DNA of 18,870 bases from an uncultured Lentisphaeria bacterium (GCA_903821255.1 CAIJKT010000340.1:1-18870), one strand, 5' to 3'. Numbered from the stretch's first letter, positions 1-7,170 are shown. The notes: generated from the sequence alone by a model not told the origin. A program made the numbers and translations.

Positions 1-2
1 AC

Positions 3-31
3 TTGAAAAATTCCTTACAGTGTCATATTAT
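3..31 (+). promoter_or_regulatory. Candidate sigma70-type promoter for the MerR/VIT-vWA genes
   Basis: TTGAAA at 3-8 and TATTAT at 26-31 are separated by exactly 17 bp. This is a good match to a housekeeping promoter and lies 45 bp upstream of the first start codon. The 17-bp spacer is not the long 19-20 bp spacer of classical MerR-activated promoters. The -10 box overlaps the first unit of a direct-repeat array, so binding there would block the promoter. Read from sequence only; no start site is known. Confidence 0.5.
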
Positions 32-56
32 ATGTCATATATGGTGTCACAAAAAT
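21..56 (+). repeat. Three 12-bp direct repeats, candidate operator
   Basis: TGTCAT, TGTCAT and TGTCAC begin at 21, 33 and 45, an exact 12-bp period. The first two units share their first eight bases (TGTCATAT). The array covers the -10 box and the predicted transcription start of the MerR gene, so autorepression is a natural reading. The half-site resembles a PhoB box (TGTCA repeats), but PhoB boxes have an 11-bp period. The same stretch also contains the short overlapping palindromes CATATTATATG and ATATGTCATAT. Confidence 0.55.
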
Positions 57-75
57 CTTTAGAGCAGGTCGTACA

Positions 76-537
76 TTGTTTAACATCGAATATTTGGCCA
101 AAAAGGCTGACGTCAGCCGGCGCACCGTCAGATATTATATTCAGCGAGGGCTGCTTCCGCCGCCGCTTGGACAGAAGCGCGGCTCCTATTATACCGAAGC
201 TCATCTTGAAAGATTGCTGCTTATCTTGAAACTCTCCGCCAAAGGCGTACCGCTGCTGCGGATAAAAACCGTTCTTGAATCAGATGCGCAATTTGAGGAA
301 AATATTCCGGAATTGGAAATTGTCAGGATGCGCTGCGAAAAGGTTGAAATCTGCGACGGAATTGATTTGTTTGCCAAATCCGGATTGCTGAGAGACCAGG
401 ATATAATCAATATAAAAAAATATATAATCAGCCTTATACAAGGGGAAGAAGAGAATGATGAAAAAGCGTACGGGGCTGTATTCTACAGAACTGCGGCAAG
501 TAGCCTTGACAAAGATAAATGTCTCAAGTACAATTGA
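76..537 (+). CDS. MerR-family transcriptional regulator, TTG start
   Basis: A 153-residue protein. Residues 3-70 form a MerR winged helix-turn-helix: the recognition part reads VSRRTVRYYIQRGLLPPP, followed by the wing (KRGSYYTEAHLERL). The rest is a short helical effector region without the cysteine clusters of metal sensors, so the signal is unknown. The frame is closed by a stop at 4-6 and offers no ATG, so the TTG at 76 is the start. It gives the normal MerR N-terminus, and a weak purine-rich site (AGCAGG) lies just upstream. The last 83 bp overlap the next gene in another frame, which implies translational coupling. It probably controls itself and the downstream VIT-vWA gene through the repeats at 21-56. 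Family assignment is firm; target and signal are inferred. Confidence 0.85.
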   Translation: MFNIEYLAKKADVSRRTVRYYIQRGLLPPPLGQKRGSYYTEAHLERLLLILKLSAKGVPLLRIKTVLESDAQFEENIPELEIVRMRCEKVEICDGIDLFAKSGLLRDQDIINIKKYIISLIQGEEENDEKAYGAVFYRTAASSLDKDKCLKYN

Positions 538-2641
538 CGGGTTCATTGCTCAAACAACAATTACGCAGCATTTCAAAAATACTGAAAACATTAATATAGA
601 GACCGTGTACTGTTTTCCCGTGGAAAACCCGGCGGCGATTTATTCTTTTACAATAAAGACTGTCCGGCAGCCTTTAAATGGTTATAGCGACGAGAGAACT
701 CGTGCGTATGATGTTTATGACAATGTGCTTGAAGATGGCGGCAGCGCATTTAAACTTGAGCTTGAAGAAAAAAATATTCTGGAGCTTTCGCTCGGTAATT
801 TGTCGCCGAATGAGGAAGTTACGGTTGAGATTGGAATTATCAGCCACCTCACGATCACAGATGGAATCGTAACCCTGCGTATTCCGACAGCTCTAAGCCC
901 GCGTTATGTTCCAGTCGGAACATCCTGGGAGGAAAACAACATATCTTTGCCGCCGTTTCTGACCTCAGTTCCATACGGAGTCGCTATCTGTGTCAACATC
1001 AATATTCCGGAATTGAACAGTTTGCGGTCACTTTCACATCGTATCCAGACGGAAAATACCGTTTCCGGCTGTATCATCAAACTGCTTGATCCGCATGAAG
1101 CGCCGGACCGGGATTTTATTCTTGAATTTGAACCGCGCGGTATTGAACTGTCGCAATGCATCGTAAGCCGACACACCAACGGCACGCGGGCGGCATTGAT
1201 CAAATTCCAGCCTGAATTCGATTTCCCGCTGGTTGACACTCAGGAGAGGTCGGATATCATATTCATGCTGGACTGTTCCAGTTCCATGGCATGTTCCTAT
1301 ATTGAACCGGCCAAAGAGGCGCTGGAACTTTGCCTTCGCTCAATGGGCGAGGGGGATTATTTTAATATCATGGTGTTCGGCAGCAGTTGCCGGTTGTTTT
1401 TCAGAAAACAGGTGGAATACAATCAGCTCAATCTGGATAAATATCTGTCTAAACTAGCGGAAATAGAGGCTGATATGGGCGGAACCGAGCTGCTTGAAGC
1501 TCTGGATGCGGTTTTCCGAATGCCGGTGCAGGAAAATTGCAGAAGAGAGGTGATTCTGATAACTGACGGCGAAGTCTATAACACCAGGGAAGTATTGCAG
1601 CATGCTGCGATGAATCACAAACACATCAGATTCTATACTTTTGGAATCGGCCGCGGCGCCAGTCAGGCGCTGGTAAAAGGACTCGCCGACGTTACCGGCG
1701 GCGTATGGGAGATCATTTCACCCGGAGAAAATATTCAGGAAAAAGTATTGCGTCAGTTTTCCAGGTTAATTCAACCGGAAGTGAAGAACTTGAGCATTAT
1801 CGCTGAAAATGCAAAATTCCAGATGCCTGAACGCTTTCCGCCGGTTTATGAAGGTGACATGTTGACGCTGCTGGCGGAAGTGAAATCGCTCAGTGCCAAT
1901 GCCAGAATTATTGTTTCCGGCCAAATTTGCGGAGAAACTTTCTTATGGGAATGTCCTGTAATAGACCTCGGCAGTGACAATCGTATTCCAATGCTGTGGG
2001 CAGTATCACAGATAACGGAATTGGAAGAGCAACTTTATATTGAGGATAAGCGGGAATCCTTTGAACAGGAAATTTTGAAGCAAGCGAAAAAATTTAATAT
2101 TTTAAGCCATCTGTCGAGTTTTCTTACCGTTGAAGACCGGAATGAAGATGAAAAAGCCATGTATTACCCTTCATTCAGAGTCGTTCCGGTGATGCTCGGC
2201 CGGACAAGAATTGCCAGTTGTTCCGGGAATATCAGGAATTTGATGGCTGCCGTGCACGAAACAGGTGCTCAAGCGCAATATGCCGCGGTAAACTCTGAAA
2301 TCTGTTCCATGGATTTTCCCGGCTGGTATCGTCAGGCGCTCAAAACACAGGATGCCAGCGGCAGTTTCTCGTCAGAGCAGGTGCTGGCGGTCAAATTGAA
2401 GATTGCGCCGGAAGCGCTGGAGGTTCATTTGAAACAGTCATCTTCAGCCAGAGAATATATCCTTAAACGCAAAGCGCTGATTACCGCAGTAACCGTTAAT
2501 CTGCTGAAATCCGACCGCGAAGCTGTTGCAGTTTCCAGCCGGGCTATCAAAAAGGCGGAACGCTGGCTGGAGTCGCTTGCCGATAAAGAAGATATCATCC
2601 TGCGCAGCCGTCAATTGCTTGATAAACTGAACTGTCAATAA
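455..2641 (+). CDS. VIT domain and von Willebrand factor A domain protein
   Basis: A 728-residue protein without signal peptide or membrane segment, so probably cytoplasmic. Residues about 8-130 are a VIT domain (vault/inter-alpha-trypsin type; INIETVYCFPVENPAAIYSF is typical). Residues about 265-440 are a vWA domain with a complete metal-ion adhesion site: DCSSS with D273, S275 and S277, then T344 in GGTE and D371 in ITDGE. It should therefore bind a divalent metal and a partner protein. The C-terminal 250 residues look helical and are not recognised. Two adjacent ATGs (455, 458) follow the purine-rich stretch AGGGGAAGAAGAG. A later start would cut into the VIT fold, so the 83-bp overlap with the MerR gene is real. 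The partner is unknown. Bacterial VIT-vWA proteins are poorly characterised, so no function is assigned. Confidence 0.9.
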   Translation: MMKKRTGLYSTELRQVALTKINVSSTIDGFIAQTTITQHFKNTENINIETVYCFPVENPAAIYSFTIKTVRQPLNGYSDERTRAYDVYDNVLEDGGSAFKLELEEKNILELSLGNLSPNEEVTVEIGIISHLTITDGIVTLRIPTALSPRYVPVGTSWEENNISLPPFLTSVPYGVAICVNINIPELNSLRSLSHRIQTENTVSGCIIKLLDPHEAPDRDFILEFEPRGIELSQCIVSRHTNGTRAALIKFQPEFDFPLVDTQERSDIIFMLDCSSSMACSYIEPAKEALELCLRSMGEGDYFNIMVFGSSCRLFFRKQVEYNQLNLDKYLSKLAEIEADMGGTELLEALDAVFRMPVQENCRREVILITDGEVYNTREVLQHAAMNHKHIRFYTFGIGRGASQALVKGLADVTGGVWEIISPGENIQEKVLRQFSRLIQPEVKNLSIIAENAKFQMPERFPPVYEGDMLTLLAEVKSLSANARIIVSGQICGETFLWECPVIDLGSDNRIPMLWAVSQITELEEQLYIEDKRESFEQEILKQAKKFNILSHLSSFLTVEDRNEDEKAMYYPSFRVVPVMLGRTRIASCSGNIRNLMAAVHETGAQAQYAAVNSEICSMDFPGWYRQALKTQDASGSFSSEQVLAVKLKIAPEALEVHLKQSSSAREYILKRKALITAVTVNLLKSDREAVAVSSRAIKKAERWLESLADKEDIILRSRQLLDKLNCQ

Positions 2642-2686
2642 AAAGCATTTTAAGGAAAGATATTAGTTCTTTCATTGCCCGGCAAC

Positions 2687-2714
2687 TTGAAATTTAATTG
2701 CCCAGCTATATTAT
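2687..2714 (+). promoter_or_regulatory. Candidate promoter for the Cache-HAMP-phosphatase gene
   Basis: TTGAAA at 2687-2692 and TATTAT at 2709-2714 with a 16-bp spacer, the same two hexamers as the promoter at 3-31. Transcription would start near 2721, just before the ribosome binding site GCGGGAG (2722-2728) and the GTG start at 2740. This suggests the phosphatase can be expressed apart from the VIT-vWA gene, from which it is 98 bp away. Confidence 0.45.
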
Positions 2715-2739
2715 TGATATGGCGGGAGTGAAAATTTAA

Positions 2740-4803
2740 GTGCGTTATTATAAAACCGCAGTTGCAGAAGCATGGGTATCAATGAAACTTAGAACTAAAA
2801 TTTCTCTGGTTAATGTCGCGGTGCTGCTTTTTGCCGCAGTGGTTACACTTTATATTGCGATAACCGATATTCTGGAAAAAAGCAATCTCGATATCAAGCA
2901 ATTTGAACAGGAGGAATTGATCCGGGTTAAAATGCAGATACGTGATGTCGCTGATCTGGCGTATGAAATTGTTAACAGCAATTATGCCGATTCATTAAGT
3001 GTAAAAGCGCTGGAGAAAAATTATGGCTGGTTGCTTCAGGAGGCCGTCAATGCCACCCAGACCGACATCAATCGGGAACTAATGCGGAAAGTTGTGGATC
3101 CGGACGAATATCTCCGTTTGGCAATAAAAGCGGCGAAGGACTCTGTCAGTAACTTCAATGGTCAATACATTAAAGTTTTTTTTCTTGCTGCGGGAAATGA
3201 CAATCCGGATGCCGTCGTGACATATGTCAAAAAAGCTGCGGAGAATTCCGCTGAAGGATTTGTCTTCAATCGATCCAGGCAAAATCCGGTGATTGCTTAT
3301 TTCAGCAAAACGGCACAAGGCCAAATTATTGTAGTTGCAGAAATCGGCGCATCGCAAATTGTTGCCGAGGCAAAGGAAAGGAGCAAGGCAGTCCTGCGGA
3401 AGCTTATTTATAATGAGGGTCTGGGGTATGTTTTCGTCGATGACTTGAACAGCAGGGTTGTTATACACCCGTTTACTTCAGATGTTGAGGGGATGGACTA
3501 TTCAAGCCTGCCGGAGGAGAAAAAGCAAAAGCATATTCCGGCAATGGTTGAATTGTGCAAACAGAAGGCAAAAGGATATATTAATTATAGTGCGCCCAAA
3601 TATGAGAGAGGCTTGAGTAATCCTCCGGCAGTTCCCAAAGTGGCATATGTCAAACTGTTTGAGCCATGGGGCTGGGTTATCGGTTCAGGCGCTTACATTG
3701 ACAGTATCGAAAATCTTGCGAAAACGCGCAAATACGAAAAAATGGAACAGGTCAATGATTTAATCGTTAAAGTACTGATCAGTTCTGTGCTGATTACTTT
3801 CGGCATGATCTTGTTTTCAATATTTTTCGCTGAATCACTCAGCAAGCCGATCGTTAAAATGATTGATAAGATGAAGACGGTAAAACTGGATGAAATCACG
3901 ACTTCTTCCGTATCGCCGTTGAAAGGCAGTTACGAACTTAAAGAGCTGGGCAATATTTTCAATAATATGCTTCACTCAATCAATGACGGAGTTAAAAAAA
4001 TCCGTGAAACAACTTCGGTCAAAGAGAAATTCGAAAGTGAATTGAATATTGCCAGAAACATTCAGTTAAGCCTGTTGCCTAAAACATTCCCTCAACTGAA
4101 TGGCAATGCTGAATTTGACATTTATGGCGCGATTAAATCAGCCAGAACTGTTGGCGGAGACATGTATGACTTTTTCAATATTGATGATCATAATATATGC
4201 TTTGCTATCGGAGATGTTTCTGATAAAGGAGTTCCGTCTTCCCTGTTCATGGCTCTGACCAGGACGCTTCTGCATTCCAAAGCCGGAAAAAATCTATCCG
4301 CCGGCCAGATCATGACTGACATGAACAAATCTCTTTGTGAAAATAATGATGCTTCAATGTTCGTTTCTTTTTTTATTGGGTTGCTCAATCTGAAAACCGG
4401 AAAATTAAACTATTGCAACGCAGGACACAATCTTCCGTTTCTGATCCGCCAGCATAAAAAGATCGAGAACTTGCCGGTAAGGCACGGAATTCCGATTGGC
4501 GTTATGGATTTGGAGCCTTATTATGACGATACGATTACACTTAAGACAGACGACATGCTGGTTTTATATACAGATGGTGTAATACGTGGCCTCAACCGCC
4601 GGCATGAGCTCTTTGGTGATCTCCGTTTGGGAAGAATATTGGAAAAATGTGTACAGTTGAAACCTCAGGAATGTGTTGACGCAGTTTTGGATGACGTTTC
4701 AGACTTTACAGGGAATATCGAGCAGGAAGATGATATTGCCATCCTGGCTGTAAGTTATTGCGGACGCAGCCATGAAGTAAAAACAAAGTCGCATCCATTA
4801 TAA
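2740..4803 (+). CDS. Membrane Cache-HAMP-PP2C (SpoIIE/RsbU-type) serine phosphatase
   Basis: A 687-residue sensor phosphatase. Transmembrane helix 1 is about residues 21-41. A periplasmic ligand-binding Cache domain follows (about 45-325, ending in WGWVIGSGAYID), then helix 2 (about 341-363), a HAMP linker (364-425), a short helical stretch, and a SpoIIE-type PP2C domain (about 440-680). The metal-binding acidic residues are all present: D474 and D477 in GGDMYD, D492 in GDVSDKG, D612 in YTDG, and D664/D665 near the end. It should therefore be an active Ser/Thr phosphatase. Relatives dephosphorylate anti-sigma-factor antagonists (STAS proteins), but no STAS or RsbW-like gene is in view. The GTG at 2740 is preferred because GGGAG lies about 11 bp upstream; an ATG at 2782 (MKLRTKIS) is the alternative. 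The ligand is unknown. Confidence 0.9.
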   Translation: MRYYKTAVAEAWVSMKLRTKISLVNVAVLLFAAVVTLYIAITDILEKSNLDIKQFEQEELIRVKMQIRDVADLAYEIVNSNYADSLSVKALEKNYGWLLQEAVNATQTDINRELMRKVVDPDEYLRLAIKAAKDSVSNFNGQYIKVFFLAAGNDNPDAVVTYVKKAAENSAEGFVFNRSRQNPVIAYFSKTAQGQIIVVAEIGASQIVAEAKERSKAVLRKLIYNEGLGYVFVDDLNSRVVIHPFTSDVEGMDYSSLPEEKKQKHIPAMVELCKQKAKGYINYSAPKYERGLSNPPAVPKVAYVKLFEPWGWVIGSGAYIDSIENLAKTRKYEKMEQVNDLIVKVLISSVLITFGMILFSIFFAESLSKPIVKMIDKMKTVKLDEITTSSVSPLKGSYELKELGNIFNNMLHSINDGVKKIRETTSVKEKFESELNIARNIQLSLLPKTFPQLNGNAEFDIYGAIKSARTVGGDMYDFFNIDDHNICFAIGDVSDKGVPSSLFMALTRTLLHSKAGKNLSAGQIMTDMNKSLCENNDASMFVSFFIGLLNLKTGKLNYCNAGHNLPFLIRQHKKIENLPVRHGIPIGVMDLEPYYDDTITLKTDDMLVLYTDGVIRGLNRRHELFGDLRLGRILEKCVQLKPQECVDAVLDDVSDFTGNIEQEDDIAILAVSYCGRSHEVKTKSHPL

Positions 4804-5101
4804 GTATTAATCATTGAGTTTTAAGAAGAAATTACTGGTTTTATAATACGACTTACATAAAATATCTGTTTTATTGGATAAAAAGATATCCAACTACTCG
4901 CCTTTCCATGCATATTTTTTAGCGTAACAAATGACTGCAATTTGCTGCAATATGCATCTTTTTGTATTATTTTATCATTATTTTCTATAAAATGCTTTGC
5001 TTTTCGCTAAAAACGGGTATATTTGTTGTTGTTTGCGATATTTGCAATAATTTTCTTGTGTTTGATTGAGATTGGACAAAAAATATAATTTGGAGAATAG
5101 T
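4804..5101. other. AT-rich intergenic region with an inverted repeat
   Basis: About 300 bp without a credible gene on either strand. It holds a perfect 7-bp inverted repeat with a 6-bp spacer, TTGGATA at 4874-4880 and TATCCAA at 4887-4893. There is no T-tract after it, so an operator is likelier than a terminator. It also holds a tandem 9-bp repeat (TTTGCGATA/TTTGCAATA at 5032-5049). TTGATT (5062-5067) and TATAAT (5084-5089) with a 16-bp spacer look like a promoter. A start near 5096 would leave out the GGAG ribosome site at 5092-5095, so this may be a chance match. Confidence 0.4.
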
Positions 5102-5758
5102 ATGAGTTTACCGGAAATAATGACCATTGAAGAGGTCGCGGAGCATCTTCGTGTTTCCGAGCGTACCGTTTATGACTGGGCGCAGAAAAGCGAGATCCCT
5201 TGCGGTAAATTTGGAACATCCTGGCGGTTCAAACGGCAGGACATTGAAGAATGGATAGATAAAAGACTGAAAAGCGAAAAGAGCAAGCAGTCGGACTTTG
5301 TGCCGCTTCTTTTTGATTCAGTGCTTAGAAAAGAGAATATTGTTTTAATCGAGTCTGCGACAAAAGCGGAAATTCTCAACAATTTGATTGATCTTCTGGC
5401 GGAAACCTCAGAAGTAAAGAGTAAGACTGAGTTGAAAGAGGGTATTTATCACCGGGAACAGTTGATGAGTACCGGTATCGGGATGGGGATCGGGATTCCT
5501 CACGTCAGGCTGCGTTCGGTAAAAAATATTATTATGGCCGCCGCAATAGTCCGGCGTGGCGTAACTGATTACGAAAGTCTTGACTCTGTTCCTGTAAAAC
5601 TTATTTTCATGATTGCGGCACGCGACGATCAGCATGCTCAGCATATCAAACTGCTTTCTCAATTGAGCTCAAGATTAAAAGATGAACAGTTCAGAAATCT
5701 GCTGATGAATTGTAAAGATCAGGAGTCATTTTACAATCAACTGGTGAATCAGGCATAA
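5102..5758 (+). CDS. HTH DNA-binding domain fused to PTS EIIA domain
   Basis: A 218-residue two-domain regulator. Residues 7-53 are an excisionase/MerR-like helix-turn-helix (TIEEVAEHLRVSERTVYDWA, then SWRFKRQDIEEWI). Residues about 72-218 are a fructose/nitrogen-type PTS EIIA domain (PTS_EIIA_2, PtsN-like). The phosphorylatable histidine is H134 in GIGIPHVR, and DDQHAQHIKLLSQLSSRL matches the family's C-terminal helix. Established knowledge: EIIA domains take phosphate from HPr or NPr. Inference: phosphorylation of H134 switches DNA binding, coupling carbon or nitrogen status to transcription. No membrane EIIB/EIIC partner and no EI/HPr is nearby. The ATG at 5102 is chosen over an upstream TTG at 5066 because TTGGAG sits 7-11 bp before it and the HTH begins right after it. 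Confidence 0.85.
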   Translation: MSLPEIMTIEEVAEHLRVSERTVYDWAQKSEIPCGKFGTSWRFKRQDIEEWIDKRLKSEKSKQSDFVPLLFDSVLRKENIVLIESATKAEILNNLIDLLAETSEVKSKTELKEGIYHREQLMSTGIGMGIGIPHVRLRSVKNIIMAAAIVRRGVTDYESLDSVPVKLIFMIAARDDQHAQHIKLLSQLSSRLKDEQFRNLLMNCKDQESFYNQLVNQA

Positions 5759-5769
5759 AAACGCAGGAG

Positions 5770-5796
5770 CGCAACTGCCGTATTGGGGCAGTCGCG
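5770..5796 (+). other. RNA hairpin in the 3' region of the HTH-EIIA gene
   Basis: CGCAACTGCC (5770-5779) pairs with GGCAGTCGCG (5787-5796), nine of ten pairs with one A-C mismatch, around a 7-nt loop GTATTGG. It begins 12 bp after the stop codon, has no T-tract of its own and precedes the terminator at 5828. A small CCC-GCAA-GGG stem with a GNRA tetraloop (5815-5824) lies between the two. It could be a 3' stability element or part of a small RNA. Confidence 0.45.
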
Positions 5797-5827
5797 AATC
5801 CAGCTTTAGATATACCCGCAAGGGCTC

Positions 5828-5859
5828 GGGGCGGACAGGTAAAACTTGCCGCCCCTTTT
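5828..5859 (+). terminator. Strong intrinsic terminator
   Basis: GGGGCGG (5828-5834) pairs with CCGCCCC (5849-5855). Inside, CAGGT (5836-5840) pairs with ACTTG (5844-5848) around a 3-nt AAA loop. The result is a 12-bp stem with a single bulged A, followed directly by TTTT (5856-5859) and ATTT. It ends the transcript of the HTH-EIIA gene or of a small RNA just after it. Confidence 0.85.
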
Positions 5860-5871
5860 ATTTGTCCACTT

Positions 5872-6060
5872 TCAGGACAAAAAAGCTTCAGCAGTATTGG
5901 AGCTGCCGAAGCTGTCATAAAGGAGATTTACCTGAATTTCTTCCTTCCGTTTTTGCAATATCAGGTCAGCAAATTTGCGGTCTGCTGCGTCATCTGCAAT
6001 GCTGAAGGTCTCAAGATTGATAGTTTTCTATATCCGCAATATCTTTCAATATGCCTCATG
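5872..6060 (-). pseudogene. Remnant of a phospholipase D / cardiolipin synthase-like gene
   Basis: The minus strand from 6027 to 5872 reads 51 codons without a start codon. They look like the N-terminal part of a PLD-family (cardiolipin synthase) protein: INLETFSIADDAADRKFADL followed by IQVNLLYDSFGSS, which matches the usual 'INLETF-D-D--G--FAD-L--KA--GV-V--LYD--GS' pattern. Upstream the similarity continues only by changing frame: LKDIADIEN in the next frame (6049-6023), then HEAY back in the first frame (6060-6049), with stops between. At the other end a TGA (5872-5874) closes the frame where the family would continue, and no HKD catalytic motif is present. This is a small decayed fragment. 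Assignment rests on motif recall without a database search. Confidence 0.55.
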
Positions 6061-6097
6061 TAAACGCAAGATGCCAAAAAACATATTTCACAAAATT

Positions 6098-6126
6098 AAA
6101 AGGCCGGATTCCGGCAATCGGCTTTT
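6098..6126. terminator. Possible bidirectional terminator hairpin
   Basis: AAAAG (6098-6102) pairs with CTTTT (6122-6126), CCG (6104-6106) with CGG (6119-6121) and ATT (6108-6110) with AAT (6116-6118), with single bulged G residues. A/T tracts flank both sides, as in bidirectional terminators. It lies between the PLD remnant and the fumarase genes. Between it and the fumarase start there is only a TATAAT (6151-6156) without a matching -35 box. Confidence 0.35.
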
Positions 6127-6211
6127 CAAAAATAAGTCTGAAGGTTATATTATAATAACGAAAAGAGAATTCTGACTTCCGGATTTATTATTTGTTTTAA
6201 ATTTCAGGGGA

Positions 6212-7060
6212 ATGATGAAAATAATTCAATATGCGAAAATAGTTGATGCCGTGGCGGCACTTTGCCTGAAAGCGGCTTATGATTTGCCGGAAGACGTGCT
6301 GGCGGCTATCACTGACAGCCTGGATATGGAATCTTCCGCCAGAGGCAAAGCCTTCATTCTGCAATATATCGAAAATGCGGCTATCGCCCGCAAGGAACGC
6401 ATGCCGATCTGCCAGGATACCGGATTCGCCGTATATTTTGTAAAGCTCGGGGAAGATGTGAAAATTGAAGGCGGCAGCCTTAATGACGCCATCACAGCAG
6501 GGACGGCCCGCGGCTATCGCGAAGGTTATCTGCGGTGTTCGATTGTCAACGACCCGCTGTTCAAGCGTAAAAACACCGGTGATAATACGCCGCCGGTAAT
6601 TCATATCGAACTGGTTCCCGGCGACAAACTGTCGGTGACGCTGGCCCCCAAAGGCGGCGGTTCGGAGAATATGAGCGCCCTTAAAATGCTCCCGCCGTCG
6701 GCAGGGAGAAACGGGGTCATCGATTTTGTCGTTGACACCGTAATCAAGGCGGGGGGCAACCCCTGTCCGCCGACGATTGTCGGAGTCGGCATCGGCGGAA
6801 CTTTCGAAAAGGTGGCATATCTGGCAAAAAAAGCACTTTTGAGAAAAATCGGCGGGCATAATTCCGATCCTGAATATGCCAGACTGGAAACTGAAATACT
6901 GGCTGGAATCAATGCTTCCGGCATCGGCCCGCAGGGGCTTGGCGGCGATATCACTTCTTTTGCGGTGCATATTGAATACTTTCCGTGTCATATTGCGTCA
7001 CTGCCGGTAGCGGTCAACCTGAATTGCCACGCGGCCAGACACGCGGAATTCGAAATTTAA
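6212..7060 (+). CDS. Class I fumarate hydratase, alpha subunit (FumA/TtdA N-terminal type)
   Basis: A 282-residue catalytic subunit of the two-component, oxygen-sensitive [4Fe-4S] hydro-lyase that interconverts fumarate and L-malate. The three cluster cysteines of the family are visible: C67 in PICQDTG, C185 in GNPCPPTIVGVGIGG and C272 in NLNCHAARHAE. Length matches stand-alone alpha subunits. The beta subunit follows 110 bp downstream on the same strand. In anaerobes the enzyme usually works in the reductive branch toward succinate; that role is inferred. L(+)-tartrate dehydratase (TtdA/TtdB) is closely related and cannot be excluded by eye. Two adjacent ATGs (6212, 6215) follow AGGGG (6206-6210). 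The second has the better, though short, spacing. Confidence 0.92.
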   Translation: MMKIIQYAKIVDAVAALCLKAAYDLPEDVLAAITDSLDMESSARGKAFILQYIENAAIARKERMPICQDTGFAVYFVKLGEDVKIEGGSLNDAITAGTARGYREGYLRCSIVNDPLFKRKNTGDNTPPVIHIELVPGDKLSVTLAPKGGGSENMSALKMLPPSAGRNGVIDFVVDTVIKAGGNPCPPTIVGVGIGGTFEKVAYLAKKALLRKIGGHNSDPEYARLETEILAGINASGIGPQGLGGDITSFAVHIEYFPCHIASLPVAVNLNCHAARHAEFEI

Positions 7061-7170
7061 AGATGAGTCAGGAGGCAGAAGGGGGCGGAACCGCCGGAAG
7101 TCGTTAAATCCAGAAGACAGAATAAAACAGAAAGCATTTAGAGATAAAAGAGAGAATAGAGAAAACTATC

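Noticed and set aside
5062..5089. TTGATT-16-TATAAT promoter directly before the HTH-EIIA gene
   Set aside because: Not called as its own feature: the transcript would start near 5096 and lose the GGAG site that sets the start codon, so a functional promoter probably lies further upstream.
5861..5881. TTTGTCC/GGACAAA hairpin after the strong terminator
   Set aside because: Followed by A residues, so not a plus-strand terminator, and no T-tract on the minus strand; it overlaps the end of the PLD remnant and is probably chance.
5932..6063. Plus-strand 43-codon frame starting at CTG after an AAGGAG
   Set aside because: CTG starts are rare, the composition is not protein-like, and the opposite strand carries the PLD-like remnant, which explains the open frame.
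5975..6175. 66-codon plus-strand frame before the fumarase genes
   Set aside because: No ribosome site or recognisable motif, and it runs through the terminator-like hairpin at 6098-6126 and the TATAAT at 6151.
6197..6991. 264-codon minus-strand frame opposite the fumarase alpha gene
   Set aside because: It mirrors a clearly identified gene, and its translation is low-complexity with no domain; an antisense shadow of GC-rich codons.
7063..7107. 14-codon frame between the fumarase genes
   Set aside because: Too short, Gly-rich and without a ribosome site before its ATG; more likely untranslated spacer.
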